Made by a program: the position numbers and the translations under genes. From the NCBI GenBank assembly GCA_019056595.1, contig CP036163.1:4216001-4280000 (forward strand): a stretch of 64,000 nt of DNA, in the 5' to 3' direction. Under the pieces are notes generated by a model, which searched no databases, was not told the DNA's origin, and worked only from the letters and a program-made list of their open reading frames with translations. Source of the stretch: Pectobacterium atrosepticum. Lineage in GTDB: Bacteria; Pseudomonadota; Gammaproteobacteria; Enterobacterales; Enterobacteriaceae. Of this stretch, positions 49,784 to 58,737 are shown one piece after another; within the stretch, counting starts at the first letter, position 1; every line of letters starts with the position of its first letter.

Positions 49784-50542
49784 TCAGGCGGAGCGCTCAA
49801 CGGGGTGAGTCGGCTCATACCGCGCTGCACTATTCTGGTCGGTAATACTGGTCAGATCGGTAATACTGGTATCCACGCGTGCGCCAGTCAGCAGGTAAGC
49901 GTGCAGATCGTGCGCAAAGCGATTCATGGCATGCAGGACGATGCGATTGCGGCGGTTGATTGCGTTGAATCCTAATACGGCCGGAATCGCCACGAACAGG
50001 CCAAACGCCGTCATGATCAAGGCTTCGCCGACAGGGCCAGCAACCTGAGCCAGATCGGGCTGGCCGATGGTACTGATGGTTTGCAGCGCGTGAAAAATGC
50101 CCCACACGGTGCCTAGCAGGCCGATAAACGGCGCGGTACTGCCGATAGACGCCAGCGTGCCGAGGCCGGATTGCAGTTTGCCTGAGTTGGTGTCCAGCGT
50201 GTTGCTCAGGCCGCGCACCAGCCAGTCGCTGAGATCGACGTGTCCGCCCAGCGTGGAAGAAAATTTGTGCGGGTGTTTCAGCAGCGCGTGCCCTTCGATC
50301 ACCAGATCGCGGAACGGGTTAAAACGCTGCTTACCGAATTTCTCGACGCTCTCTTGCAGGCTGGTCGCCTGCCAAAAGGTATTCCGACTGTATTGCACGC
50401 TTTTGTTCAAGGCGAATAACTGCCGCGCTTTAAGCAGCATGACCGTCCATGACAGCAGCGACATGATGAGCAGAATGATGGCTACCGAGTGGGTGACCAC
50501 GTCGCCCTGCTGCCAGAAATGATGGATATCTAACGTGTTCAT
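49784..50542 (-). CDS. exbB: ExbB-type (MotA/TolQ/ExbB) proton channel protein
   Basis: Channel-forming subunit with three membrane segments (near residues 15-35, 125-150 and 165-190). The signature LASIGSTAPFIGLLGTVWGI and GEALIMTAFGLFVAIPAVLG are intact. The start ATG at 50542 follows GAGGT and gives 252 residues; the TTG further upstream lacks support. It lies between tonB and exbD in the order tonB-exbB-exbD. Confidence 0.93.
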   Translation of the reverse strand: MNTLDIHHFWQQGDVVTHSVAIILLIMSLLSWTVMLLKARQLFALNKSVQYSRNTFWQATSLQESVEKFGKQRFNPFRDLVIEGHALLKHPHKFSSTLGGHVDLSDWLVRGLSNTLDTNSGKLQSGLGTLASIGSTAPFIGLLGTVWGIFHALQTISTIGQPDLAQVAGPVGEALIMTAFGLFVAIPAVLGFNAINRRNRIVLHAMNRFAHDLHAYLLTGARVDTSITDLTSITDQNSAARYEPTHPVERSA

Positions 50543-50620
50543 GTGTGACCTCTTATGCAATAACCTGATTCGGGCGTGTTTGCGAAACGGCGGATGCGCT
50601 ATGTCAACGCGGGTGCTTTC

Positions 50621-51499
50621 TTAGTGAGTCAGCCGGAAATTAACGGGCTGAATCGTCATGACAGTAATGGCCTGTCCATTTTCGCGGTAAGGCGTACAGC
50701 GTGCCTGCGCTACGGCCTCAATCGCGGCCTGATCGAGTGCGTCATAGCCGCTACTGCGGGCAATGTCGTGTCGAATCAATCGCCCCTCTGGGCTAATCAC
50801 CAGACGAACCAGCACGTTGCCTTCCTGCTGGAGACGCTTGGCGCGGCGAGGGTAGTCAGGTTGCGGGACGACACAGCCAACGGATGCAACCTGCTTAGGC
50901 TGCGCACCCGGGCTGTTCTGCATCAGGTTGCCCTTGCTGGCGGTCGTCAGTGTGCCTGGCGTCGCTTCCGGTGCGGTGTGAGACGGCTCCGGTGCCGGAC
51001 GCGCCGCAGGCTGACGCTCAGCGGTGGTTTTTGGGCGGATGGGCTGTGGTTTTACCACTGGCTTAACCGGCGGCTGGTGAACCTCTTTTTTGACCGGAGG
51101 CGGCGTTTGCTGTTCCTCAACGACTGGTTTTTCAGGAACGGGCGCAATTTCACGTTCACCCTGTTCTGATGTCAGCACGGGTGGCTCCGGCGACGGTTCA
51201 GGAATCGGTTCGGGTTCTGGCGCGTCAACCATCGTGGCCTGAATGCTTATGCTGGCTGCTGGATTGAGCAGGTTGATCGGTGTGTATTCAGTGGTTCGCG
51301 TGATGAGTAAGGCAGCGACACCGGCATGGATCAGCGCGACCGTCAGAAAGCTGAGCGCAATCCTCCCCATTTCTCCCCGGTCGGGCGCCGCCACCGCCAT
51401 GCTGCGCGACGGCTGTGCGGGTGCGACGTCACGCCGTGCGGCGGGTGCCGCATCAACGCGCGCGTTTAACGAAAGGTGTTGCACGGATGCCTGTTGCAC
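50621..51499 (-). CDS. tonB: TonB energy transducer
   Basis: Couples the ExbBD proton channel to outer-membrane receptors. A cytoplasmic N-terminal extension of about 45 residues precedes the membrane anchor (IALSFLTVALIHAGVAALLI). A proline-rich spacer with EP and KP repeats follows, then a C-terminal TonB box-binding domain with DYPRRAKRLQQEGNVLVRL. The start is a GTG at 51499 behind GAGGAAAAC. The long N-terminal extension is unlike housekeeping TonB and suggests a dedicated transducer. Copy B of the shared motif lies about 80 bp upstream. Confidence 0.93.
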   Translation of the reverse strand: MQQASVQHLSLNARVDAAPAARRDVAPAQPSRSMAVAAPDRGEMGRIALSFLTVALIHAGVAALLITRTTEYTPINLLNPAASISIQATMVDAPEPEPIPEPSPEPPVLTSEQGEREIAPVPEKPVVEEQQTPPPVKKEVHQPPVKPVVKPQPIRPKTTAERQPAARPAPEPSHTAPEATPGTLTTASKGNLMQNSPGAQPKQVASVGCVVPQPDYPRRAKRLQQEGNVLVRLVISPEGRLIRHDIARSSGYDALDQAAIEAVAQARCTPYRENGQAITVMTIQPVNFRLTH

Positions 51500-51580
51500 G
51501 TTTTCCTCTGCTGCTCTTACTTACGGTGTCGGACGCTTTATGCCGCCCTGAACATCGGGATTGTGATGACCTCTATTAAC

Positions 51581-51610
51581 GATGTGCAACGAGGCAGGAA
51601 AAGTGTCACC
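51581..51610 (-). promoter_or_regulatory. Shared motif, copy B (before tonB)
   Basis: Towards tonB this reads GGTGACACTTTTCC, a spacer, then TCGTTGCACATC, with an A-tract and TTTC upstream. It lies in the fecR-tonB gap, so tonB-exbB-exbD is probably transcribed separately from fecIR. Confidence 0.75.
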
Positions 51611-51669
51611 ACGTGCGTGAAATTTTTTGCGGCTTGCCATCCTTGACTACCACCTTTGCGAGCCATCGC

Positions 51670-52644
51670 TTATACGTGTCTGGCGTCGGCGGCGCGGATA
51701 TGTATCCAGTAATCGGTGGTATGCACAATCGCGATGGGCATGGTTTGCGCCAGAGAATCCAGCGTGTAGTTCAGGTTATCTAACGGGAAATTGCCACTGA
51801 CGCGTAAATCAGCGATAGCGGGATCCAGCCGGATTATTCCGGGGGTGTAATCACGCAGTTCGCTGATGACCGACGCCAGCGAGCGATCGCGGACTTCCAG
51901 ACGACCCTGCATCCAGGCGCTTTCCGCCTCCGGCGTGACGGCAACCTGATAGAGCGTTGAGCGATCGAACCAGACGCCTTGACCCGCGTGAAGGCGCAGG
52001 CTTTGCCCTGCGTGGTTAGTCACCTTGGCGATGTTATCCAGCACGCCGACGTGGATGCCGCCGCTTTCATGACGCACGTTCACATTGGCCTGAAGCGCGA
52101 CGATATTGCCCATGTGGGTATCAATAATAAAAGGGCGTTGTGCATCCGATTTAATCTTCGCGAAGATACCACCGTTGAGAATGCCGACCTGACGGAGGGT
52201 ATTTTCTGGTTCAACGTTGATATCGACGGCGGTACGCGCGTTCAACATGAGCGTGCTGCCATCGCTGAGCGGAACCTGCTGGCGCTGTGCCGTGGCAGTC
52301 TTCACATCAGATAGAAGGGGTGATAGGGGGTAATGTTGGTTAAGTAACAAGCTGCTTAGCGAGGCGATGGCCACCATGCCCAGCCCATATTGCAGGACTT
52401 TGCGCCGACCTGAGGGGGCTAATAGCGCCTGGCGAATCGGTTCGTGAGGCAGCGCGGCGAGAAGCGGCTGAAATTTCCCCAGAGTTTGCTCAATGCGTTG
52501 GCAGGCGCGCTCATGCAGAGGGTTTTCGTATCGCCAGCGTCGGTACTCATCATAGTCGGACTGTGTTGCTTCGCCCGAACGCAGCAGCACCATCCATTCA
52601 ATCGCCTGTTCGGCAATCGGGTCATCCATGTGTCGTCTTGCCAT
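51670..52644 (-). CDS. fecR: FecR-type anti-sigma factor / signal transducer
   Basis: Inner-membrane regulator that relays ligand occupancy of a TonB-dependent receptor to an ECF sigma factor. The cytoplasmic DUF4880-type N-terminus includes AIEWMVLLRSGEATQSDYDEYRRW. One membrane helix lies near residues 83-100. The periplasmic FecR domain (VPLSDGSTLMLNARTAVDI) and a C-terminal STN-like segment follow. The start ATG at 52644 has AGGTGA at good spacing; a GTG at 52653 abuts the fecI stop. The name marks the family and does not imply a ferric citrate substrate. Confidence 0.92.
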   Translation of the reverse strand: MARRHMDDPIAEQAIEWMVLLRSGEATQSDYDEYRRWRYENPLHERACQRIEQTLGKFQPLLAALPHEPIRQALLAPSGRRKVLQYGLGMVAIASLSSLLLNQHYPLSPLLSDVKTATAQRQQVPLSDGSTLMLNARTAVDINVEPENTLRQVGILNGGIFAKIKSDAQRPFIIDTHMGNIVALQANVNVRHESGGIHVGVLDNIAKVTNHAGQSLRLHAGQGVWFDRSTLYQVAVTPEAESAWMQGRLEVRDRSLASVISELRDYTPGIIRLDPAIADLRVSGNFPLDNLNYTLDSLAQTMPIAIVHTTDYWIHIRAADARHV

Positions 52645-52653
52645 GCGGTTCAC

Positions 52654-53175
52654 CTATAAGTCACTGCTGTCCTGTGTGGCCAGATAGCAGTTGGTCAGCG
52701 CTTTGGCGATATATTTTCTCACCATACTGGCGGAGACATCGAGCTGTACGGCAATGTCGGCATAGGTCATGCCATCAAGCTGGCTAAACAGAAATGCCTG
52801 CCGTGCTTTGGTGGATAACCCATCCAGCGCCTGATCGATAGTGAGCAGCGCCTCCATCAACAGCTGTTGATCTTCTGGTGACGGATGGTGAAATTCAGGT
52901 TTACTCGCCAGCGCGGTGAGATAGGCTTTTTCCAGATCGCGGCGACGCCAGTTTTCATACAGTACGCGTTTGGCGAGCGTGGTTAGCATCGCGCGCGGTT
53001 CCTGTACATTGGCAAGATTTGGTAGCGAGGCCAAACGTAAAAATGCCTCTGAGGCGACATCTTCCGCTTCACAGCCGTAGGCAATACGGCGGCGTAATCT
53101 TTCCGTTAGCCAGCGATAGTCGCTACGAAATATCAGCGACAGTAAGTCGGGTTTTTTAACAGCCTCTATGTACAT
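52654..53175 (-). CDS. fecI: FecI-type ECF sigma factor
   Basis: Extracytoplasmic-function sigma factor with region 2 (RLRRRIAYGCEAEDVASEAFLRLAS) and region 4 (KARQAFLFSQLDGMTYADIA) separated by a short linker. The start at 53175 follows AAGG at good spacing and gives 173 residues, the usual FecI length; the frame is open to 53292. fecR follows directly. It is divergent from the receptor gene and, by analogy, should transcribe the receptor and related units. No copy of the shared motif precedes it. Confidence 0.92.
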   Translation of the reverse strand: MYIEAVKKPDLLSLIFRSDYRWLTERLRRRIAYGCEAEDVASEAFLRLASLPNLANVQEPRAMLTTLAKRVLYENWRRRDLEKAYLTALASKPEFHHPSPEDQQLLMEALLTIDQALDGLSTKARQAFLFSQLDGMTYADIAVQLDVSASMVRKYIAKALTNCYLATQDSSDL

Positions 53176-53584
53176 GGGCATCCTTAAATAGCGTAAATCA
53201 CAACAATGCTTGAACCGGGATACCCCAGGGCCGCAGAACAAAAGGAACGATGCGTCCTGTGCTGTTTTTAAGTCAAAATATGCAGGAGTCAAACAACGTT
53301 TTTTTTCTATGGTTAGTTAGAAATGTTCTGTTACTGACTGGAATGGGTAAATCTCTATTTCTGGATGTTTCTTGGCGGGCGATAAAAAAGACAATTCAGA
53401 AGAGTGATTCATTTTTATATTTAAAAATACAGAGGAAAGATTTGTCCAAATCAATCTGTTTTCTACCGAGGAAAAAATAATTACGGGAAAAATGACTTTC
53501 CCACTGTCACTTTTCCATCGTCATTGCACAAATCATACGAAGACCAATAAAAACTGATTTTTTGAAGCAATTGACGAGGGAAAA
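53176..53584. other. Divergent control region fecI / receptor
   Basis: About 400 bp without a supportable gene. The right half carries shared-motif copy C and, just before it, the inverted repeat GGGAAA-N6-TTTCCC at 53485-53502. No convincing Fur box was seen before fecI. Confidence 0.5.
53503..53532 (+). promoter_or_regulatory. Shared motif, copy C (before receptor)
   Basis: Towards the receptor gene this reads TGTCACTTTTCC, a spacer, then TCATTGCACA. It agrees with copy B at 21 of 30 positions without gaps, and it ends 52 bp before the start codon. The conserved blocks are at identical spacing in all three copies. Confidence 0.7.
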
Positions 53585-55960
53585 ATGAAAAAACGTAATA
53601 CTGCCTCTCCCGCTCTGGGGCTGAGTTTTAAGAAACGCTTATTCTTCACTAATATGTTGGCGATTAATTCTGCGTTATTCATGGGGGCAACGACCGTTCC
53701 TATGACCGTCTATGCGGCGGGTGAAAATGACACCGTGGCATTTTCTATTCCTGCGGGCGACCTGCAAAAAGGGCTATTGGCAATCGCCAATCAAAGCAAA
53801 CAGACACTCTCTTTTAATCCTGCGCTGGTGGCGAATTATCAGAGTGCCGCGCTGAATGGCAATTATTCAACGCGTCAGGCTATTTTACGCTTACTGCAAG
53901 GTACGCCGTTATTATTGACGACGACGGGTAATGGCACGCTGACCATTGTTTCTTCCCGCGCTAATGATGCAGATGTGGCGCAGGCGAGTGATAAAACGCT
54001 GCCAGCGATTACCGTCAGCGCAGGCAGTGAAGATGAAACCGTATTGAATCCCGGCACCTCCTCTTCGGCATTACGCACCAGCACGTCGTTGCAGCAAACG
54101 GCACAGTCAGTTCAGGTGATCAGTAATAAGCTGATTACCGCCCGTCAGGCCACATCGTTGGAAGAGGCGTTAAAAAACTCAGGCAGCGTGGTTACCATTC
54201 AGTCAAACCGTGGTACGCCTACGTACTGGATGCGTGGCTATGCCGTAACGTCTGGTGCGACGGATGGCCTGTCGGGCTCTAGCAATGCTGGTATTGGTCA
54301 GGGTACGGCGATTGAGGGGGTCGAACGTGTTGAAGTGCTGAAAGGGCCACAGTCGGTGCTCGCGGGAAGCAGTTCCGCCGCGGGAACCATTAACGTTGTG
54401 CGTAAAAAACCGGTAACCGAACCGTTGCATGTCCTCAAAGTCGAGGCGGCGCGCTACGGTGAATTTAAAACGGCTATCGATCTGGGTGGCGCGATCACGG
54501 ACGATAAAGCGTTCAGCTACCGTTTAAATGCCTCAACCATGAAATCTCAGCACTCCTTTCCTGATTACAACGGTAACCACGGTGATTATTTAGCCCCAGC
54601 GCTGACCTGGAAAAACGACAATACGCGGATCACCGTTGGTGCGGAAGTGAATCAGGCACGTAAATCGGGACCTGCCGGAACGATTTACGCTAACGGGAGA
54701 ATACAGAAGCTGCCGGAATATCGTCTGGGGGATAAAGACGATCATAACAAGATGAAAACGACGAATGCCTATTATGAGCTGGAGCAAAAACTCGTCGACG
54801 ATTGGACATTCAACAGTAAAGCGGGTTTCCAGAGCACGGCTTCGCAGATGAAGATGAACGAAACGCTGGATATCGCCGCTAATGGCAACAAAATTAGCCA
54901 CCCGCTGGCCTATAAATCCACTAATCAGACGTGGAGCCAGCAAAATGATATTCGCGGGAAAATCGAAACCGGGCCCGTCACTCAGACTTTGTTGGTCGGC
55001 CATGACTATAAGCATGAACGCTACGCCAGCTATGACGGCAGCTTTATCCTGATGACCAATGGGAATGTGTATAACCCAGACTCGTTGGTGTTCCCCAGCA
55101 TCGGTGAACCGAATAGCCGGACGTACACGTCCAAGCTGATTCAAAGCGGCTTCCTGTTCCAGGATCAGATCGATGTCTTTGACCGCCTGCATTTCCAACT
55201 GGCGGTGAAGCGCTCGACATGGAACAACAGCTATTTGGTAGGAACGCGAGCATCGACGTATACCGCGACCAAGTGGATCCCCAATTACGGCATTAGCTTC
55301 GATATCACACCGGACGTCACGGTTTACGCCAACTTGCTGAATAGCTTTAGCGGCAGTGCGCAAGTTTCGCGTTCTGGTGTCCAGCTCCCCCCAACGACGG
55401 GGCAGTCTAAAGAAGCTGGGCTGAAATTCAACCTGCTCGAAGATAACCTTACGCTGACGACAGCCGTATTCAGCATTGAGCAAAAAAACCTAGCGGTAAC
55501 GGATAGAAACGGTTTCCCCATTGCGACCACGGGACGCAAAAGTGAAGGTTTTGACGTGGATCTGAACGGTTCTTTGTTGCCGGGATGGGATGTCACGGCC
55601 AGCTATACCTACTCGGATAATAAGGATCCTACCACCGTTCGTAGCACGATTACGCCGCGCCACTCTGGAAACGTGTGGACGTCTTATGAAGTGCAGTCTG
55701 GACGCTATCAGGGGGCCGGTGCATCAGTCGGTATCAGCGGTTCATCGAAAACGCAGAACGGCCCGAGCAATAACGCCTTCAACATCGGCAGCTCGGCATC
55801 AACCGATGCATCGGTGTTTTACCGCCAGCCTGACTGGTCGCTGACGCTGGGTGTCAACAACGTCTTCGATCGCGATATCTACTACACCAGCACGACGCCG
55901 CTATATATCGGAGTGAAAGAAGGGCGAACGTGGCGTCTCACTGGGACGTATTCGTTCTGA
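53585..55960 (+). CDS. TonB-dependent receptor with STN signalling domain
   Basis: Outer-membrane siderophore-type receptor of 791 residues. A long signal peptide ends near AYA-type residues 44-46 (MTVYAAGEND). An STN signalling domain follows (residues about 50-125, FSIPAGDLQKGLLAIANQS), as in receptors that talk to FecR. The plug contains VERVEVLKGPQSVLAGSSSAAGTINV, cut here as VEVLKGPQSVLAGSSSA, and the barrel ends with GRTWRLTGTYSF. It resembles FhuE/FcuA-like siderophore receptors, but the ligand cannot be read from sequence. Motif copy C lies upstream and the ABC gene follows 74 bp later. Confidence 0.92.
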   Translation: MKKRNTASPALGLSFKKRLFFTNMLAINSALFMGATTVPMTVYAAGENDTVAFSIPAGDLQKGLLAIANQSKQTLSFNPALVANYQSAALNGNYSTRQAILRLLQGTPLLLTTTGNGTLTIVSSRANDADVAQASDKTLPAITVSAGSEDETVLNPGTSSSALRTSTSLQQTAQSVQVISNKLITARQATSLEEALKNSGSVVTIQSNRGTPTYWMRGYAVTSGATDGLSGSSNAGIGQGTAIEGVERVEVLKGPQSVLAGSSSAAGTINVVRKKPVTEPLHVLKVEAARYGEFKTAIDLGGAITDDKAFSYRLNASTMKSQHSFPDYNGNHGDYLAPALTWKNDNTRITVGAEVNQARKSGPAGTIYANGRIQKLPEYRLGDKDDHNKMKTTNAYYELEQKLVDDWTFNSKAGFQSTASQMKMNETLDIAANGNKISHPLAYKSTNQTWSQQNDIRGKIETGPVTQTLLVGHDYKHERYASYDGSFILMTNGNVYNPDSLVFPSIGEPNSRTYTSKLIQSGFLFQDQIDVFDRLHFQLAVKRSTWNNSYLVGTRASTYTATKWIPNYGISFDITPDVTVYANLLNSFSGSAQVSRSGVQLPPTTGQSKEAGLKFNLLEDNLTLTTAVFSIEQKNLAVTDRNGFPIATTGRKSEGFDVDLNGSLLPGWDVTASYTYSDNKDPTTVRSTITPRHSGNVWTSYEVQSGRYQGAGASVGISGSSKTQNGPSNNAFNIGSSASTDASVFYRQPDWSLTLGVNNVFDRDIYYTSTTPLYIGVKEGRTWRLTGTYSF

Positions 55961-56034
55961 TAACCCGTTCGGCCAATCTGTTAGACAAATAACGAGAACG
56001 GTCATTCACACGAATCAGCAGGTATAAACGGCGC

Positions 56035-57837
56035 ATGAACGCAAGCGAGACGAGTACGACAAGACCGGGCATCGGCCAGATTCTGATGCCCTATTGGCAG
56101 ACGTCAGAGAAGTATCTGGCGCTGTTTATTCTGGCGGTGATTATTAGCATCAATCTGGGGACGGCCTACATCAGCGTGGAGGCGAACCGAGTCTCGGGGA
56201 AATTCACCGATGCGTTGATTGGGTTGGATTGGGAGCAAATAAAGCCGCTGTTTATCTTCAGCTTCATCCTCGGTTTGAGCGTCATGATGCTGAGATGGGT
56301 AAACGTGCTCAGTCAAGGCTATCTGGCGTTGCGCTGGCGTACCTGGATGACGCTCCACTATATCCGGCGTTGGACGGGGACATCGGCCTATTACGAAATA
56401 GAGAGAGACGGTGCGCTGTCGAATATCGATCAGCGTATCGCCGATGACGTTAACGAACTGGTATCGGCCTCGCTGAACTTTTTTCTCAGCCTTATCTCGG
56501 TCGTCATCAGCACTGTCACGTACACGGCGCTGCTGTGGTCGGTTTCTGGAGTGCTGCGTTTCTCGTTTATGGGCAGCGACTGGGCGATATCCGGCTATAT
56601 GGTTTACGCCCTCTACATCGAATATATCCTTCAGGTTGCGCTGTCGCACTGGCTGGGTAAGGCGTTGATAAAACTGAATATGGATCAACAAAATGCGGAA
56701 GGTGACTTCCGCTTCCTTGGCGTTCAATTACGTGAAAACGCGGAACAGATTGCTTTCTATCAGGGAGGATCGCGGGAAGGTGAACGGCTGGCCCAGCGGT
56801 TTGCTCGCGTGCGTGACAATGCGCTGTCTGTGCTGCTGCGTGGTTTTAAGGTGTCGTTTGGTCAGAGTCTGTTTAGCCATTTTCTCTCACCGTTGCCAAC
56901 GTTATTGGCGCTACCACAGCTGTTACGTGGAGAGATCACCTTTGGCGATTTGACGAGGATTCAAATGGCTTACGGTTCTCTGGGAGCGACGCTGAGCTAT
57001 TTTATGCAGGCGTATCAGGCCTTCACGCGCTGGCTAGCGCTGACGAAGCGTTTACAGGATATGGACGCTGCGCTGAACAAAAGTGTGCGGACGTCATCGC
57101 CTATTCGGGTGACGGAACACGACGGTCTTGGGTTTTCCTGTGAGAATCTGCGGCTGTTAACGCCGGATGGCCGTGCGCTGACCGCGTTAGATGATTGGCA
57201 GGTCTTGCCCGGTGAGCGTTGGATGATTAACGGCGCATCCGGTGTGGGTAAAAGCACGCTGCTGCGCGCCTGTGCCGGACTATGGCAGCACGGTAGCGGG
57301 GCGATTACACTACCTCGCCACTGCCGCACGCTGTTTTTACCGCAGAAAAGCTACCTCCCGACGGGAACGCTGAAAGCGGCATTGTGCTACCCCAGCAATG
57401 TGCGGGATTTTACCGACGAGCGGTGCCGACATGCGCTCATCGGCAGCGAATTATCGGACATGGCCTCGCAGTTGAATGATGAAGATCGCTGGCAGCAGCG
57501 GTTATCCGGCGGTGAGCAGCAGCGAATGGCGATAGCCCGTGCGTTGTTGCATCGGCCCGATTTTATTTTTCTGGATGAAGCCACCAGTGCGCTCGATCCT
57601 GAGACAGAGCAGCAGGTGTATCAGGCATTGGTCACGGCCTTACCTGATAGCGCGATTATCAGCGTGGCGCATCGAGAATCGCTGGCGGCTTTGCATACTC
57701 ATCATCTACATCTGGCACCTTTAGCCGAAAGTGACGGTCTGCACAAGAAGGATGCTCATGCAGGCGATGATGCACTGCCGCATCCAGATTCGGATAGGAC
57801 ATTTAGTGAACGTGGTTTTGCCTGGCGCGGTGAGTGA
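56035..57837 (+). CDS. SbmA/YddA-like ABC transporter, membrane and ATPase domains fused
   Basis: Inner-membrane transporter of 600 residues. The N-terminal half is an SbmA/BacA-like membrane domain with about six segments (for example YWQTSEKYLALFILAVII and LRWRTWMTLHYIRRW). The C-terminal half is an ABC ATPase with the Walker A GASGVGKSTLL, the signature LSGGEQQRMAIARALL and the Walker B FIFLDEATSALD. SbmA-family proteins import peptides such as microcins; YddA and FusD are fused forms linked to TonB receptors. Here it follows the receptor in the same unit, suggesting the second step of uptake. Export cannot be ruled out. Confidence 0.88.
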   Translation: MNASETSTTRPGIGQILMPYWQTSEKYLALFILAVIISINLGTAYISVEANRVSGKFTDALIGLDWEQIKPLFIFSFILGLSVMMLRWVNVLSQGYLALRWRTWMTLHYIRRWTGTSAYYEIERDGALSNIDQRIADDVNELVSASLNFFLSLISVVISTVTYTALLWSVSGVLRFSFMGSDWAISGYMVYALYIEYILQVALSHWLGKALIKLNMDQQNAEGDFRFLGVQLRENAEQIAFYQGGSREGERLAQRFARVRDNALSVLLRGFKVSFGQSLFSHFLSPLPTLLALPQLLRGEITFGDLTRIQMAYGSLGATLSYFMQAYQAFTRWLALTKRLQDMDAALNKSVRTSSPIRVTEHDGLGFSCENLRLLTPDGRALTALDDWQVLPGERWMINGASGVGKSTLLRACAGLWQHGSGAITLPRHCRTLFLPQKSYLPTGTLKAALCYPSNVRDFTDERCRHALIGSELSDMASQLNDEDRWQQRLSGGEQQRMAIARALLHRPDFIFLDEATSALDPETEQQVYQALVTALPDSAIISVAHRESLAALHTHHLHLAPLAESDGLHKKDAHAGDDALPHPDSDRTFSERGFAWRGE

Positions 57838-57886
57838 TGTTTTCTGCTGTCTTCAATGGTGTAATTCCGCTCGAACATGGGCGGAG

Positions 57887-58258
57887 TTATTGCGTCTCTA
57901 AGAGTCGGAAAACCAGAGACGCTTTCCCCGGTTTCTCTGGGTAGTCGGCAATTAACGTCAGTTCGGTCTTTTTCTCTCCAGACCAGAGCTGGCATTCCAC
58001 TCTCTTGCGCTGAGGGGAGGCGTCCATCACGTAGCTGCACAGGGGAATCCTGCCCGTCCTATCTGGTGTAAAAGCCATGTCATAAGGTGGAAGCGTCAGC
58101 TCTGCGATGGTTTCCCCCACGCTATCCAATTCCTCAAGAATCTCTTCGTAAATAGCCGGGTTCACGCCAAAATCCACTAAAGCATCCGTATCGCCATGTT
58201 GGATGCCGTGCAACAGCTCGCCCACGAGTCGATAGATTTCATCTCTGTCACCTGTCAT
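57887..58258 (-). CDS. Small hypothetical protein
   Basis: A 123-residue acidic, soluble protein with no signal peptide or membrane segment; no family with known function was recognised. It contains LVGELLHGIQHGDTDALVDF near the N-terminus and LTLIADYPEKPGKASLVFRL near the C-terminus, suggesting an alpha/beta fold. It lies 37 bp after the ATPase remnant on the same strand, so it may once have formed a pair with it. It converges with the ABC gene. Confidence 0.65.
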   Translation of the reverse strand: MTGDRDEIYRLVGELLHGIQHGDTDALVDFGVNPAIYEEILEELDSVGETIAELTLPPYDMAFTPDRTGRIPLCSYVMDASPQRKRVECQLWSGEKKTELTLIADYPEKPGKASLVFRLLETQ

Positions 58259-58295
58259 CGCTCATTTCCTTGGTTTTAGAAAATATGACGACATG

Positions 58296-58545
58296 CTAAG
58301 TGTTTTCACCGGTGTCGTCTTCATCGACGAGTAATATCTTCATCATGCCCTGTGGGTTATTTAAAAACTGCCGCGTGATTTGATAATGCTCCGTATCCTG
58401 CCATGCAACCTGCTGAATACCGTTTTCATTGAACTGATAAATCACTGAATTAGGGTAGGCCAGAATAATAGGCGAGTGGGTAGCGATGATGAACTGACAC
58501 CCCGCGTTCACCAACTGATGGATACGCGCCAGTGCGGTGAGCCGC
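58296..58545 (-). pseudogene. Truncated C-terminus of an AAA-family ATPase
   Basis: The minus strand encodes about 80 residues (ALARIHQLVNAGCQFIIATHSPIILAYP and onward, cut here as CQFIIATHSPIILAYP) that match the C-terminal Walker-B-distal part of COG3910-type predicted ATPases. The P-loop domain and the conserved LDEPE segment are missing. Upstream of about 58545 the match stops and no start codon with a ribosome site is seen. It is a deletion remnant. Confidence 0.7.
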
Positions 58546-58737
58546 CTCCCAAATAAAAAGGGATTTGGAAAGTAAGGTTGACGTTAATGCGATGCATTAT
58601 TTCGGGGTATAAACCTTATTTGCATGAAGGGCGGTTTCTGGTAGAAAAGAACCTCAGTCTCCTTCACTAATCTTTGTGCAATAACCACAGGAAAGTGACA
58701 GCGAGAGCGCCATAATTTTTTGAATCAGGATAAGCCG

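Noticed and set aside
54590-55483. Minus-strand open frame of nearly 300 codons inside the TonB receptor
   Set aside because: It lies wholly antisense to a conserved barrel domain and shows no protein family features.
58520-58610. Short minus-strand frame upstream of the ATPase remnant
   Set aside because: About 29 codons with an ATG but no ribosome site; it does not match the N-terminus of the ATPase family.
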